Source: CAYGUK01 sp964352985 (lineage in GTDB: Bacteria; Pseudomonadota; Gammaproteobacteria; JAHCLG01). Taken from it: a stretch of 20,719 nucleotides of DNA. The stretch is from NCBI GenBank assembly GCA_964352985.1, contig CAYGUK010000071.1, positions 1 to 20,719 of the forward strand. The letters run 5' to 3'. The notes beneath the pieces were generated by a model. It was not told the origin of the DNA, ran no database searches, and saw only the letters and a program-made list of their open reading frames with translations. Position numbers and translations under genes: made by a program. This document shows positions 6,342-14,435 of the stretch, piece after piece. Every line of letters starts with the position of its first letter. Position 1 is the stretch's first letter.

Positions 6342-8132
6342 GTGAAACAAAAAATATTATTTATCATAATATTTTTTTCAACACTGTGTTTTAGTATACA
6401 GCAGTCTGCTTATGCTGAAGAAAAAGTATCGTTGAAACCTGTTGACTTAAGAGTGTTAATAGATGTTTCGGGTAGTATGAAAAAAAATGATCCCAGTAAT
6501 TTGAGGGTCCCGGCTATTAAGCTACTTGTCAATCTCATTCCTACAGATTCACGCGCAGGCGTTTGGCTTTTTTCCGAACAAACAAAAGAATTAATTCCTT
6601 TGAATAAAGTCGATGAAAAGTGGCGAAAAAAAGGCATGCAAAAATCTAACGCCATGCACAGCAATGGTCGTTATACCAATATTAAAGAAGCCATTTTACA
6701 TGTTTCAGATGATTGGCTCCATAAACCAGAGGGTGAATATCAACGTGTCATTATTTTATTAACTGATGGTTATGTTGATGTAAGCCAAGATCAAAACGAA
6801 AATGAAATGTCACGACTTTCGATAATTGGTGAAGTATTACCTGATTTAGTTAAAAATAATATTACAGTTTATACTATTGCACTTTCATCTAATGCAGATA
6901 AAAAGTTATTAGATTTATTATCCACAGACACAAATGGAATAAGTAAATCGATCAGCAATAATGAACAGTTAGAAAAAGCATTTTTTGAGATCTTTCAATC
7001 AAGCGTGAAACGTTCAACCACACCTTTTCATGGTAACAAAATCAAAGTTGATAAAAGTATAAAAGAGTTAACTTTGTTAGTGTTTGGGGAAAATGATGAA
7101 ATCAAAATTAAATCACCGAGTGAAAAAATAATTACAATGAAAAATGCGCCAAGCAATATTCGTTGGCACCACGAAAAAAAATATAATTTAATTACTATTG
7201 TTAATCCTGAAGAAGGTATATGGCAAATAGAAGGTGCTGGCAAAGATAAACATGTAATGATTGTTAGTGATTTAGATTTACAAACCACGATTCTGCCCTA
7301 TCATGTTTTTTTAAACGAATCATTGCCTATTGAAGTTTTTCTAACGAACAAAGGCAAACTGATACAAGATCAAGACTTTTTGAATAATTTTAACTTTACG
7401 ATAGATGAAATTAGTCCATCTGGCGTATCTAACAAATGGAACCTAACAGCCTCTGATGAAAACTTGTGTAAATACCAGCATAATTTAAAAATATTACAAA
7501 ACCCAGGCATTTACAAAATTGAACTCGCAGCAACTAGTAAAACAGTCGCTCGAGTACAGCGACAAGTTATCACCGTACATGATTCACCAATAAATATTGA
7601 AACGAACAAAGCACAAAAATTAAATGATGAAACAACCATTAAAATCACACCCGATGAAAATTTAGTTCAAGCACACACATTAAAATATGAGGTTAAATTA
7701 TTTAAAGTTGATGACGTTTTAAAAAATGAAACAATCATGCCACCGACCACGGATCAGATTTTGAATTTTAAAACAACTCACAGTGGTGATTTACAATATA
7801 TTGTAATGGTAGAAGGACAAATGCGAAACAATCGTTTTTTCACCTTTAAATCACAGCCTATAATGGTAAAAATCGATAAATCCATTACTGAGAATTCACA
7901 TCCAAATGTCATTGAACAAGAACCAAAGAAAGAGATTCTCGCGATGAAAAATGGCATCAACAAAGCACTTGAAGCAAGTAGACAAAACAATGTTAAAGTT
8001 CACATTGGCCTAACTGACATTATTGTATCAGCATCAGTTGTAATAATTTTATTTGTTTTATTATTGTTAACAGTGATATTAATCAAGAAAAAACGCAATA
8101 ATATCACAGAGAGTTTAAAGGATATATTATAA
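6342..8132 (+). CDS. Exported, membrane-anchored von Willebrand factor A (VWA) protein
   Basis: This 596-residue protein starts at GTG 6342, five bases after AAGGAG; the overlapping ATG at 6340 runs straight into TGA. Residues 1-25 are a signal peptide ending in AYA. A VWA domain (about 34-220) has an intact metal-ion-dependent adhesion site: DVSGS (Asp41, Ser43, Ser45), Thr112 in GRYTNI and Asp142 in LLTDG. Residues 225-540 look like beta-sandwich repeats. A single membrane helix (about 559-581) is followed by a basic cytoplasmic tail KKKRNN. So most of the protein faces the periplasm. The layout resembles the gammaproteobacterial VWA proteins modelled as TIGR03503, judged by eye. VWA domains bind protein ligands through a divalent metal. 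It follows cheW by 18 bases, and its TAA touches the ATG of the next gene, so the products are likely made together. Confidence 0.85.
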   Translation: MKQKILFIIIFFSTLCFSIQQSAYAEEKVSLKPVDLRVLIDVSGSMKKNDPSNLRVPAIKLLVNLIPTDSRAGVWLFSEQTKELIPLNKVDEKWRKKGMQKSNAMHSNGRYTNIKEAILHVSDDWLHKPEGEYQRVIILLTDGYVDVSQDQNENEMSRLSIIGEVLPDLVKNNITVYTIALSSNADKKLLDLLSTDTNGISKSISNNEQLEKAFFEIFQSSVKRSTTPFHGNKIKVDKSIKELTLLVFGENDEIKIKSPSEKIITMKNAPSNIRWHHEKKYNLITIVNPEEGIWQIEGAGKDKHVMIVSDLDLQTTILPYHVFLNESLPIEVFLTNKGKLIQDQDFLNNFNFTIDEISPSGVSNKWNLTASDENLCKYQHNLKILQNPGIYKIELAATSKTVARVQRQVITVHDSPINIETNKAQKLNDETTIKITPDENLVQAHTLKYEVKLFKVDDVLKNETIMPPTTDQILNFKTTHSGDLQYIVMVEGQMRNNRFFTFKSQPIMVKIDKSITENSHPNVIEQEPKKEILAMKNGINKALEASRQNNVKVHIGLTDIIVSASVVIILFVLLLLTVILIKKKRNNITESLKDIL

Positions 8133-8879
8133 ATGAGTATCGAACAATTTATTATCCCTGGTTTAAGCGGCATTGCTGTTGTTTTTCTGGTGCTTTGCTT
8201 GCTTATGTTTATTAAATCTTCTAAAAAAGTAAAAGCACATACGCTTGCTTTAAAAACATTTTTATCCAAGAAAAAAGAAAAGGAAGAAGAGAACTTAAAC
8301 GAAATAAAAAAATCGATTGAAACGCTTGCATTTCCTGATGAAAAAACCGAAGAAGTACTAGGTTTATATGCAAACAATGAAAAATGCTATTATGTTGATT
8401 TAATCGATATATTAATGAAAAATGATTATAGTAAGTTAGCTACACTTGATACAATCATGCAAAAACAAGTCAAAGAAATGATAAATAAAATCCTCACTAT
8501 TCAATCGGAATTGCAAGTGATGGAAGAACCTAATGAACAAGAACAATCAGAAAACGCAGTAGATGAAGTCAATAATGATGATGCTGATCTTGATATAGAT
8601 GACATTGATCAACTCATGAAAGATACGCAAGATGCAGATGTCCAAGAAGAACCCCAACCTCAATCAGTGAGCCCCGAAATTGTTACAGAATTAGAAGTTG
8701 AAATTGCACGCCTTAAGGATGAAAATCAAAAACAAGTTAAAAAAGAAACTGAAATTCGTCGTTTACTTGATGACGTATTAGCAGAATTCTGTAGGATGTT
8801 TAATATTACTCGCGAAAGCATTTCGAGTTTAAGTTTAGATGAAATTAGATCAATGGTTTTAGGCAAGAAAAAAGCGTAA
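8133..8879 (+). CDS. Membrane-anchored coiled-coil protein with a FliM/CheZ-like DIDQLM motif
   Basis: A 248-residue protein of unknown family. Its ATG directly follows the TAA of the VWA gene, a strong sign of translational coupling. An N-terminal membrane helix (about 7-27) is followed by a basic stretch, so the remainder should be cytoplasmic. Residues 45-125 are helical. An acidic linker (130-178) contains DLDIDDIDQLM (152-162). Residues 183-215 are a predicted coiled coil, and a C-terminal helical piece holds SLDEIRSMV. The DIDQLM segment looks like the acidic short helices that bind CheY in FliM (EIDALL) and CheZ; this is a pattern judgement, not proof. With CheW and CheY nearby, the protein could tether chemosensory parts to the VWA protein. 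No terminator is obvious after it. Confidence 0.75.
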   Translation: MSIEQFIIPGLSGIAVVFLVLCLLMFIKSSKKVKAHTLALKTFLSKKKEKEEENLNEIKKSIETLAFPDEKTEEVLGLYANNEKCYYVDLIDILMKNDYSKLATLDTIMQKQVKEMINKILTIQSELQVMEEPNEQEQSENAVDEVNNDDADLDIDDIDQLMKDTQDADVQEEPQPQSVSPEIVTELEVEIARLKDENQKQVKKETEIRRLLDDVLAEFCRMFNITRESISSLSLDEIRSMVLGKKKA

Positions 8880-9211
8880 ATAACGAATACCGTATATTTT
8901 AGAATCTATTATTAAATATTGATAAATACAAAACCCCATTTAACATTTTTTTGCAGTAAAACACACTCAAACAATATTAACACAATTAACAACCGACCAA
9001 GCTAAGATAGGCTAAACTTTTAAACATTTTGTATTTAATGCCATTATCGAAATTTATATTCTATAAAGTACCTAGATTAAGGTTAATAATTTAATACCAA
9101 TTAATAAATAGACCTGAAATTAGCTAATAATTTATTTTATATTTTTATTGGATACCTTTAGTTTAAATAATCCTTAAAATAATTCTTTTAAAACATTAAT
9201 GAGAGTAAAAT
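8880..9211. other. Gene-free AT-rich gap
   Basis: About 330 bases with no open frame of note, no RNA gene and no clear hairpin terminator. It should hold the end of the cheW operon and the promoter of the gene at 9212, but AT-rich composition makes any -10 or -35 call unreliable. The translation signal of the next gene is only a weak GAGAG at about 9200-9204. Confidence 0.4.
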
Positions 9212-9832
9212 ATGCCTTCTCCAAAAAAATATACAATTCCTCCTACGAGCGTAAATCTAATTAATGTATTATTACTAGTTACACTTATGACCGAAACCAT
9301 AGCCCCTGCTAAAGCAGAACAACAAACAACTCATACTACATTTATATTTCAGTTAGGAGATGATATTGTCATACTTCGAGATATTGTTTTTGTTGATTCA
9401 TTAGAGGAAGCAAAACAATATCCCATCACAACTCATGTGGCAATGCGTGTCGAAGAAGATGGCGAAATGATTACTAAAATTGTGCGTGGGCCACTAATCA
9501 ATGAAGCCGTACGTTCAATGTGTAACACACCGCTCGCACAACATGTTAAAGTTTTTCAATTTGGTGGTGCTTTTGAACGACTCGCCAATAGTGATGTTAC
9601 AATTCGCTATCCTGATGATGCGAGTTGTTTAAATGGTGTGCCTTATATTGGTGATAGTCAACTTGATGATTTAGAACGACAAGCAAAAAAGAAACGTGAT
9701 TTGGCAGAAAAGCAAAAAATGTGGAAAACACAAAAACAACAAAAGCGTCAAGATAAAAGCAATGAAAGACAGACTAATGGAGTGATTGCACAAACAAAGG
9801 GAACTCGAAACATGAGGTTCCGTGCGGGTTAG
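9212..9832 (+). CDS. Exported protein of unknown function with a basic Lys/Gln-rich tail
   Basis: A 206-residue protein. A longish signal peptide (polar 1-14, hydrophobic 15-26, cleavage likely after AKA at 33-35) predicts export. Residues 40-150 are a compact domain with beta-rich segments (TFIFQLGDDIVILRDIVFVD) and two cysteines, Cys104 and Cys139, that could form a disulfide. The domain starts with a pattern of alternating hydrophobics and contains VKVFQFGGAFERL. Residues 153-185 are a Lys/Arg/Gln helix (KKKRDLAEKQKMWKTQKQQ), and the tail ends NMRFRAG. I do not recognise the family. The basic tail could bind nucleic acid, LPS or peptidoglycan, but nothing shows which. It stands alone, with no close neighbour on its strand. 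Confidence 0.75.
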   Translation: MPSPKKYTIPPTSVNLINVLLLVTLMTETIAPAKAEQQTTHTTFIFQLGDDIVILRDIVFVDSLEEAKQYPITTHVAMRVEEDGEMITKIVRGPLINEAVRSMCNTPLAQHVKVFQFGGAFERLANSDVTIRYPDDASCLNGVPYIGDSQLDDLERQAKKKRDLAEKQKMWKTQKQQKRQDKSNERQTNGVIAQTKGTRNMRFRAG

Positions 9833-9973
9833 ACAGTGTTAACAAACCATCACTAAATAATCAAAATGTCTGCGTGCCTTCTTTGTGGCTATAAATATCA
9901 ATTTTATTTGAGCGTCACTGATATTAACGAACACCTAATATTTGAAATAAATAGCGAACAAAATAAAAAATTT

Positions 9974-10046
9974 TGGGCTGTCAGGGATTCGAACCCTGGA
10001 CCGACGGATTAAGAGTCCGCTGCTCTACCAACTGAGCTAACAACCC
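9974..10046 (-). tRNA. tRNA-Lys (anticodon CUU)
   Basis: Read on the minus strand, the 73 bases fold as a complete tRNA. The acceptor stem GGGTTGT pairs with ACAGCCC (one G-U), with discriminator A. The D arm contains GCTCAGTTGGTAGAGC. The anticodon stem is GCGGA/TCCGT around the loop CTCTTAA, giving anticodon CUU for Lys codon AAG. The T arm is CAGGG-TTCGAAT-CCCTG. The 3' CCA is not encoded (the next bases are AAA), so it must be added by the CCA-adding enzyme. A T-rich run follows the 3' end and may aid termination. No duplicated 3' end marking an integrated element is visible nearby. Confidence 0.96.
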
Positions 10047-10069
10047 ATTTGCAATATATTGAAATTACA

Positions 10070-10094
10070 ATAGTTTGATGAAATCAAATACTAT
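10070..10094. repeat. Imperfect inverted repeat between the small protein gene and tRNA-Lys
   Basis: ATAGTTTGAT and ATCAAATACTAT are inverted copies around a 3-base centre, with a 2-base bulge. It lies 23 bases upstream of the tRNA and 34 bases after the stop of the 78-residue gene. It could be a weak terminator for that gene or a structure in the tRNA promoter region. There is no clean T run after it on the minus strand. Confidence 0.35.
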
Positions 10095-10127
10095 CAATTT
10101 TAGGAAAGAGTGCAAGCAATTTTAGAT

Positions 10128-10364
10128 TTAAAATGGCTTTGAAAGATAAGCCTTAGCTACTACTGCTTCATCAGTTGAAACACGTATAGAAGTTGTTGGC
10201 TGACTTCTAGCATGTCTGAGATCTATTAAATGTTGATGAGCGGCTAATTTAGGATCGAAGTTGACAGTTGCTTCCGCTACAGTTTTCACCATATCATAAT
10301 GAGCAGCCAATTCTTGTATTAGTCTGCTAGTCGTCGATGTGGATTTTCCACCAGTTTCACGCAT
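10128..10364 (-). CDS. Small protein of unknown function (78 residues)
   Basis: I place the start at ATG 10364 (MRETGGKSTSTTSRLIQ). A GAG lies eight bases upstream, and the in-frame TTG at 10376 is a weaker alternative that adds four residues. There is no signal peptide, membrane helix or cysteine. Residues 13-55 look helical (TSRLIQELAAHYDMVKTVAEATV), followed by a polar stretch and STDEAVVAKAYLSKPF. The composition (more Ala, Thr and Gln than the AT-rich chance frames around it) suggests real coding. It lies 80 bases downstream of the 1241-residue gene on the same strand and may share its transcript. No family is recognised. Confidence 0.5.
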   Translation of the reverse strand: MRETGGKSTSTTSRLIQELAAHYDMVKTVAEATVNFDPKLAAHQHLIDLRHARSQPTTSIRVSTDEAVVAKAYLSKPF

Positions 10365-10443
10365 GGTATATCTCAAAATATAAAACAGTTTAGTTTAGAT
10401 AGTTTGATATTCTATAACTAAATACTTAAGGCTATTTGACAAT

Positions 10444-13400
10444 TCATCTCTTTCGAGGACCTTGTGCTAGTCTATGTGAATAAAGCATATCCATTATATC
10501 CCGGGCTATTTCTTCACTTCCTAATAATTGTGATAATCGGGCTTGGTGATTTTGTGGTTCTTCAGATTGAGATAGCTTTGAAATCAATAAGCTAGAAAAA
10601 GGTGCTAAATAAGAATGCTCAAAAACCACTTTTCGCTGCCCTACTTGCGTATCAGGTAATAACAAAGCCAACATATCATCATTCTGCCCAATTTGATGGA
10701 AAAATTTCACTAGTATTGCTAGTTGTGGAGGATTAATTTTCTGCCTAAAATCTCTATCTAAGAGTCGAATAACATTCTGAAATCGAGTTACCGCACGCTC
10801 CAATAAATTGGGTTGGTTTTCCTCACCCGCAGCCCGAATGAATGCCACGGCTTGTAATTGATAAGCATTTATTTCAGAAAATAAAAATTCAACTTGATGG
10901 TTACTCAACATGAAATCTTGTCTATGTTGATAAATTAATTGCGATAAATAATATCTCGCGCGATGGGGTGAAGCTTCACTCACATTAAATAAATCAACCT
11001 CGGCAATATTTTCTTGACGGTAAGCAACAATCGCGGACATTGCTGAACAACCATCATGCTCTTTTTGATAAGCACTAAACCAAGCTTCATCTAATTGTCG
11101 ACAAAGATACCATAAAACTAACTCGGGAGATTCTTGATATAGTATTTGAAGTTTCTCTATGTTTAATTGTTCTAGCTGTATAACATGTAAAAATTTTGCA
11201 GCGAGTTCTGGTCCACGAGCAAATTCAACGCTTCCTGCAGAGACACAATACAAGCTTAATTGAAAGCAATCTTCAGGATTCAGATAAAATGGATTTAACG
11301 CTACGACACTTTCTTCTGAAGGTCCTACTCCCTGACATTGAATAACACAATCTTTGCCTTTAAAAAAATGATCCATAGCCAAAAATTCCCTATCATTATC
11401 GGATTCATCTTCGTCTCTTGCTTTTGCCAAACAAATTTGACATCGTTCTTTTATTATATTTCGACATTGTAATAGACACGCATTTTTTTCAGCATCACCC
11501 CAGGATGCTAACACGTCAATTCCTAACATAGGAGCTAACTGCGCTAATGATAATCCATAACAATCAAAATAAAAAAAAGCGAGTTTATAACATTGCTCTT
11601 CAGGCAAACGTGTTAGCACTAAATTTTTGGCATATTGAAAGGCAGTTTGTAAATCACCCTGACGATAAGACAATAACGTTAGTCTTGCACAATATAAATT
11701 TGATGGCAGACTGTATAGAGCATTTTGACTCAAAATCGCATGAACAACAGGCGCACTTTCTCTCATTTCAGGAATTGTAACTTTTGCACGAATCAGTTCT
11801 TTGCATGCTAACATTGATAAATCAATTCCTTCACACCAATGTAACATGTCTTTAAATTGCGCTACCGTTAATATTTTCTCAAAATGATCAACTTGTTTTA
11901 ATTGATTAAATAATTCCTTTCTCAAAAACGCTGAGGCCAAAATAGCAGCCAACATAATTTCATTAGGATAAAAGCAATAAGTGGCCGCTAAAATATCGAC
12001 ATCATTTAACATCGCAAATTGTTGTAACATGGGTAATCTAAATAATTCTTCAGTCATGTAACTTAAAACAATTCTTGGTGCTTCTGTTTCAATGACCTCT
12101 CTGCATTGCATGACTTCAACATGATATTCAGATAAGCTTTTTAATTCAAAATCTAATTGTTCAGTTTGCATGCCTAATCTTTTGAAATGAAAAAGCATAG
12201 TTTCAGTCAATTCATTAACATTTAAACCAAACGTAAAATATCTTAACGCATATTGCATTAAATATGGCACGGTGACTGGGGTGTCCATGATTGTTGAATC
12301 ATCTTCGATATCTGTTTCAGCTATTTCAACTGGTCTATAAATTCCCTGGTTTTTCTTCCGACTTAAATCAATAGCGCTTGCCATATAAAAACAAGCTAAT
12401 TCATATCTTTGCTCTGACGTAAGTTTAATGGGGTCATCAAATAAATGAAGAATACGTAAAGCACTCATCGCTTTACTCGAACGAATAAAATAATATGCGA
12501 ATTCATAACGTAATCTTACTGTTTCCTGACTATCACTTCTATCTTCGCTTAATAACTTACAAAAAACTTGAAAAGAGGTTGTTGATGTAAAACTTCGTGG
12601 GGCGGCAGTTGATAATTTCGCTAATAATAATGCTTCACCACCTTCACTTACATAGGCTTCATTAAATTGATGGATAGGTGTATCTAAATTTCCGATCAAA
12701 CATAAATAACACATACTCGATCGATTTTGCTGATAAAAAGTTGATAATTTATGATGAGCAGTGGCAATTTGAGTCACTAATACTTCACGTTGTTCAGCCT
12801 CTTCAATTGCTAATGATCTTAAAAGTAATAAAGCACGTCGTAATTGATATATTTCTAAAAAGTAATCATAACTTCTATTTGCCATCTCAGTGCTTAATAC
12901 AGGTCTTACTGAAAAAAATTCTTCTGCTTTACGCAAGGCCATTTCAGAACAATGATCATTTTCTAGTAATCTTATATAGAGTTGACACGCTATTATGGGA
13001 TCAGGCAAGGCTTTACCATAAAGTGTAGCCGGAATAAAATCGTCTCTAATTACTGCTTTTTCAGCAAGTTGCAATAACGCATTTTCATCGCCGTGCTCTG
13101 CTAATAAAATCCACATTTCAATTGTGACATTAGGAAAGCGAATTGTATTAGCACGTAACATTGAGTGTTGATTTTCGGGATCTTTAGAGGCTGTTACACA
13201 TGCGACAAAACGAATCGCCTCTATTGCATCTGCAGTGATTAATGTTTTTGGATCTGCAGAAGAAATCGCAGCTTGACAATAAAGCGCACATTTTGAAATA
13301 AAACGCTTATCTAAATTTTGTAAATTTGCTAAAAGCGCTAAATAATAATAGGCATTAATCGCAAGTGGGTTATTTTGCAATCGGTAAGATTGAGCCAGTG

Positions 13401-14169
13401 CTTCTAACATTTCAAAATCTTTAGTAAAAAAAAGAAATAAAATATTTGCTAATGATGATTTTTCTTTATGTGTTTCTAGAAGTTTAAGTGCTTCAGCTCT
13501 TAGTCGAATGATATTATTTCTGATTTTCGATGATTTCATTTGTTCTAATTTTATCTTTGCAATATAGTAAGCTGCGTCACCAACACCTTCACTTAGTGCT
13601 TTTTCAAAATAATGTAACGCGTGTTCTATATTTTTTTTTACGCCCATCCCTTCTAAATAATATTGTCCTAACAATAAATTTGCGATGGGATGTTCTGGTA
13701 TGTCAGTGACGGTTCTTGTAAGATAGTCGAGAATTCCTGGAAGTATATAAGGTTGACTTAATTGTTGAACCTGAGTTTTTTGTATACTTAAAACAACATC
13801 ATCTCTGCCTTGTACCCGTCTTCGCAAGATTTCTTGTATTTCATGACCCTGCTCTGGGATTAATCCCAAGACTTCAGCTTGGTTAAAACATTCTTGTGCT
13901 TGTTTTTGATCGGATTGCGAATCATCACTTACCTGATCTTGATAAGTTAATCCAAGTAGAAAAGGAATGATCGCAATTTCTTCATGATGTCTAGCTTGAC
14001 GATAATAATCACGAGCTAACTCTAGATCATTTGTTACAAATTGCGCATAAAGCCCCAGATGTAACAATCGATAACATTTGCGTTTATTATGATCCGCACT
14101 ATCTCGCCAAGATAGTACGCTTAAAAATTGATCTCTCGAACCACTTGGGTTCTCTATCTGTGATGCCAA
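10444..14169 (-). CDS. Giant TPR/Sel1-like repeat protein
   Basis: This 1241-residue protein must start at TTG 14169: a TAG stop lies four codons upstream in frame, the first internal Met is residue 175, and AGGTT sits eight bases before the TTG. There is no signal peptide or membrane helix. The N-terminal part has TPR-like helix pairs (LGLYAQFVTNDLELARDYYRQA at 38-59; a second at about 68-98). Residues 161-197 match a Sel1-like repeat: PIANLLLGQYYLEGMGVKKN followed by ALHYFEKALSEG. The rest reads as degenerate helical hairpins up to about 1215, ending in the basic GPRKR. Four cysteines cluster at 898, 902, 910 and 913 (CxxxC and CxxC). Such solenoids are protein-binding scaffolds; Sel1 proteins such as LpnE and EnhC act in Legionella host entry, but nothing here proves export. 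A chaperone-like or regulatory scaffold in the cell is equally possible. Confidence 0.8.
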   Translation of the reverse strand: MASQIENPSGSRDQFLSVLSWRDSADHNKRKCYRLLHLGLYAQFVTNDLELARDYYRQARHHEEIAIIPFLLGLTYQDQVSDDSQSDQKQAQECFNQAEVLGLIPEQGHEIQEILRRRVQGRDDVVLSIQKTQVQQLSQPYILPGILDYLTRTVTDIPEHPIANLLLGQYYLEGMGVKKNIEHALHYFEKALSEGVGDAAYYIAKIKLEQMKSSKIRNNIIRLRAEALKLLETHKEKSSLANILFLFFTKDFEMLEALAQSYRLQNNPLAINAYYYLALLANLQNLDKRFISKCALYCQAAISSADPKTLITADAIEAIRFVACVTASKDPENQHSMLRANTIRFPNVTIEMWILLAEHGDENALLQLAEKAVIRDDFIPATLYGKALPDPIIACQLYIRLLENDHCSEMALRKAEEFFSVRPVLSTEMANRSYDYFLEIYQLRRALLLLRSLAIEEAEQREVLVTQIATAHHKLSTFYQQNRSSMCYLCLIGNLDTPIHQFNEAYVSEGGEALLLAKLSTAAPRSFTSTTSFQVFCKLLSEDRSDSQETVRLRYEFAYYFIRSSKAMSALRILHLFDDPIKLTSEQRYELACFYMASAIDLSRKKNQGIYRPVEIAETDIEDDSTIMDTPVTVPYLMQYALRYFTFGLNVNELTETMLFHFKRLGMQTEQLDFELKSLSEYHVEVMQCREVIETEAPRIVLSYMTEELFRLPMLQQFAMLNDVDILAATYCFYPNEIMLAAILASAFLRKELFNQLKQVDHFEKILTVAQFKDMLHWCEGIDLSMLACKELIRAKVTIPEMRESAPVVHAILSQNALYSLPSNLYCARLTLLSYRQGDLQTAFQYAKNLVLTRLPEEQCYKLAFFYFDCYGLSLAQLAPMLGIDVLASWGDAEKNACLLQCRNIIKERCQICLAKARDEDESDNDREFLAMDHFFKGKDCVIQCQGVGPSEESVVALNPFYLNPEDCFQLSLYCVSAGSVEFARGPELAAKFLHVIQLEQLNIEKLQILYQESPELVLWYLCRQLDEAWFSAYQKEHDGCSAMSAIVAYRQENIAEVDLFNVSEASPHRARYYLSQLIYQHRQDFMLSNHQVEFLFSEINAYQLQAVAFIRAAGEENQPNLLERAVTRFQNVIRLLDRDFRQKINPPQLAILVKFFHQIGQNDDMLALLLPDTQVGQRKVVFEHSYLAPFSSLLISKLSQSEEPQNHQARLSQLLGSEEIARDIMDMLYSHRLAQGPRKR

Positions 14170-14324
14170 ATTATCAACCTATTAATTATTATTTTGATTA
14201 TTTAATTATAGACTAAATCAAAACGATAATAATTAATTAGGCTTGAATTCTAAGTAAAAAAACACAAGACAAACAGTAGGTTATATGATAATATTGGGAG
14301 ATTTTGCTTGGAGGAAATGAAAAA

Positions 14325-14435
14325 ATGACTTGCTATATAATAATTATATCGTGTTTAGTTTTTTCAAGCAAGGTTTATTTTAAAACCGTACTTTATAACA
14401 TAGGTGAAACAACATGTTACAAGATAAAAAAATAG
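14325..14435 (+). CDS. Possible 36-residue leader peptide of the MFS gene
   Basis: ATG 14325 is ten bases after a strong GGAGG (14310-14314), a better site than that of the MFS gene itself. The frame (MTCYIIIISCLVFSSKVYF...) ends at 14435, 22 bases inside the MFS gene in another frame. An overlapping ATG at 14317 gives only Met-Lys-Lys before TGA. CAAGCAA/AGCAAG at 14365-14372 can pair either with TTGCTTG at 14304-14310, which abuts the GGAGG, or with CTTGCT at 14329-14334. That arrangement would suit translation-controlled expression of the pump, but short AT-rich matches arise by chance. Expression is unproven. Confidence 0.35.
   Translation: MTCYIIIISCLVFSSKVYFKTVLYNIGETTCYKIKK

Noticed and set aside
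9974..10046. tRNA-Lys as the attachment site of an integrated element
   Set aside because: No integrase gene and no second copy of the tRNA 3' end were found within the window on either side.
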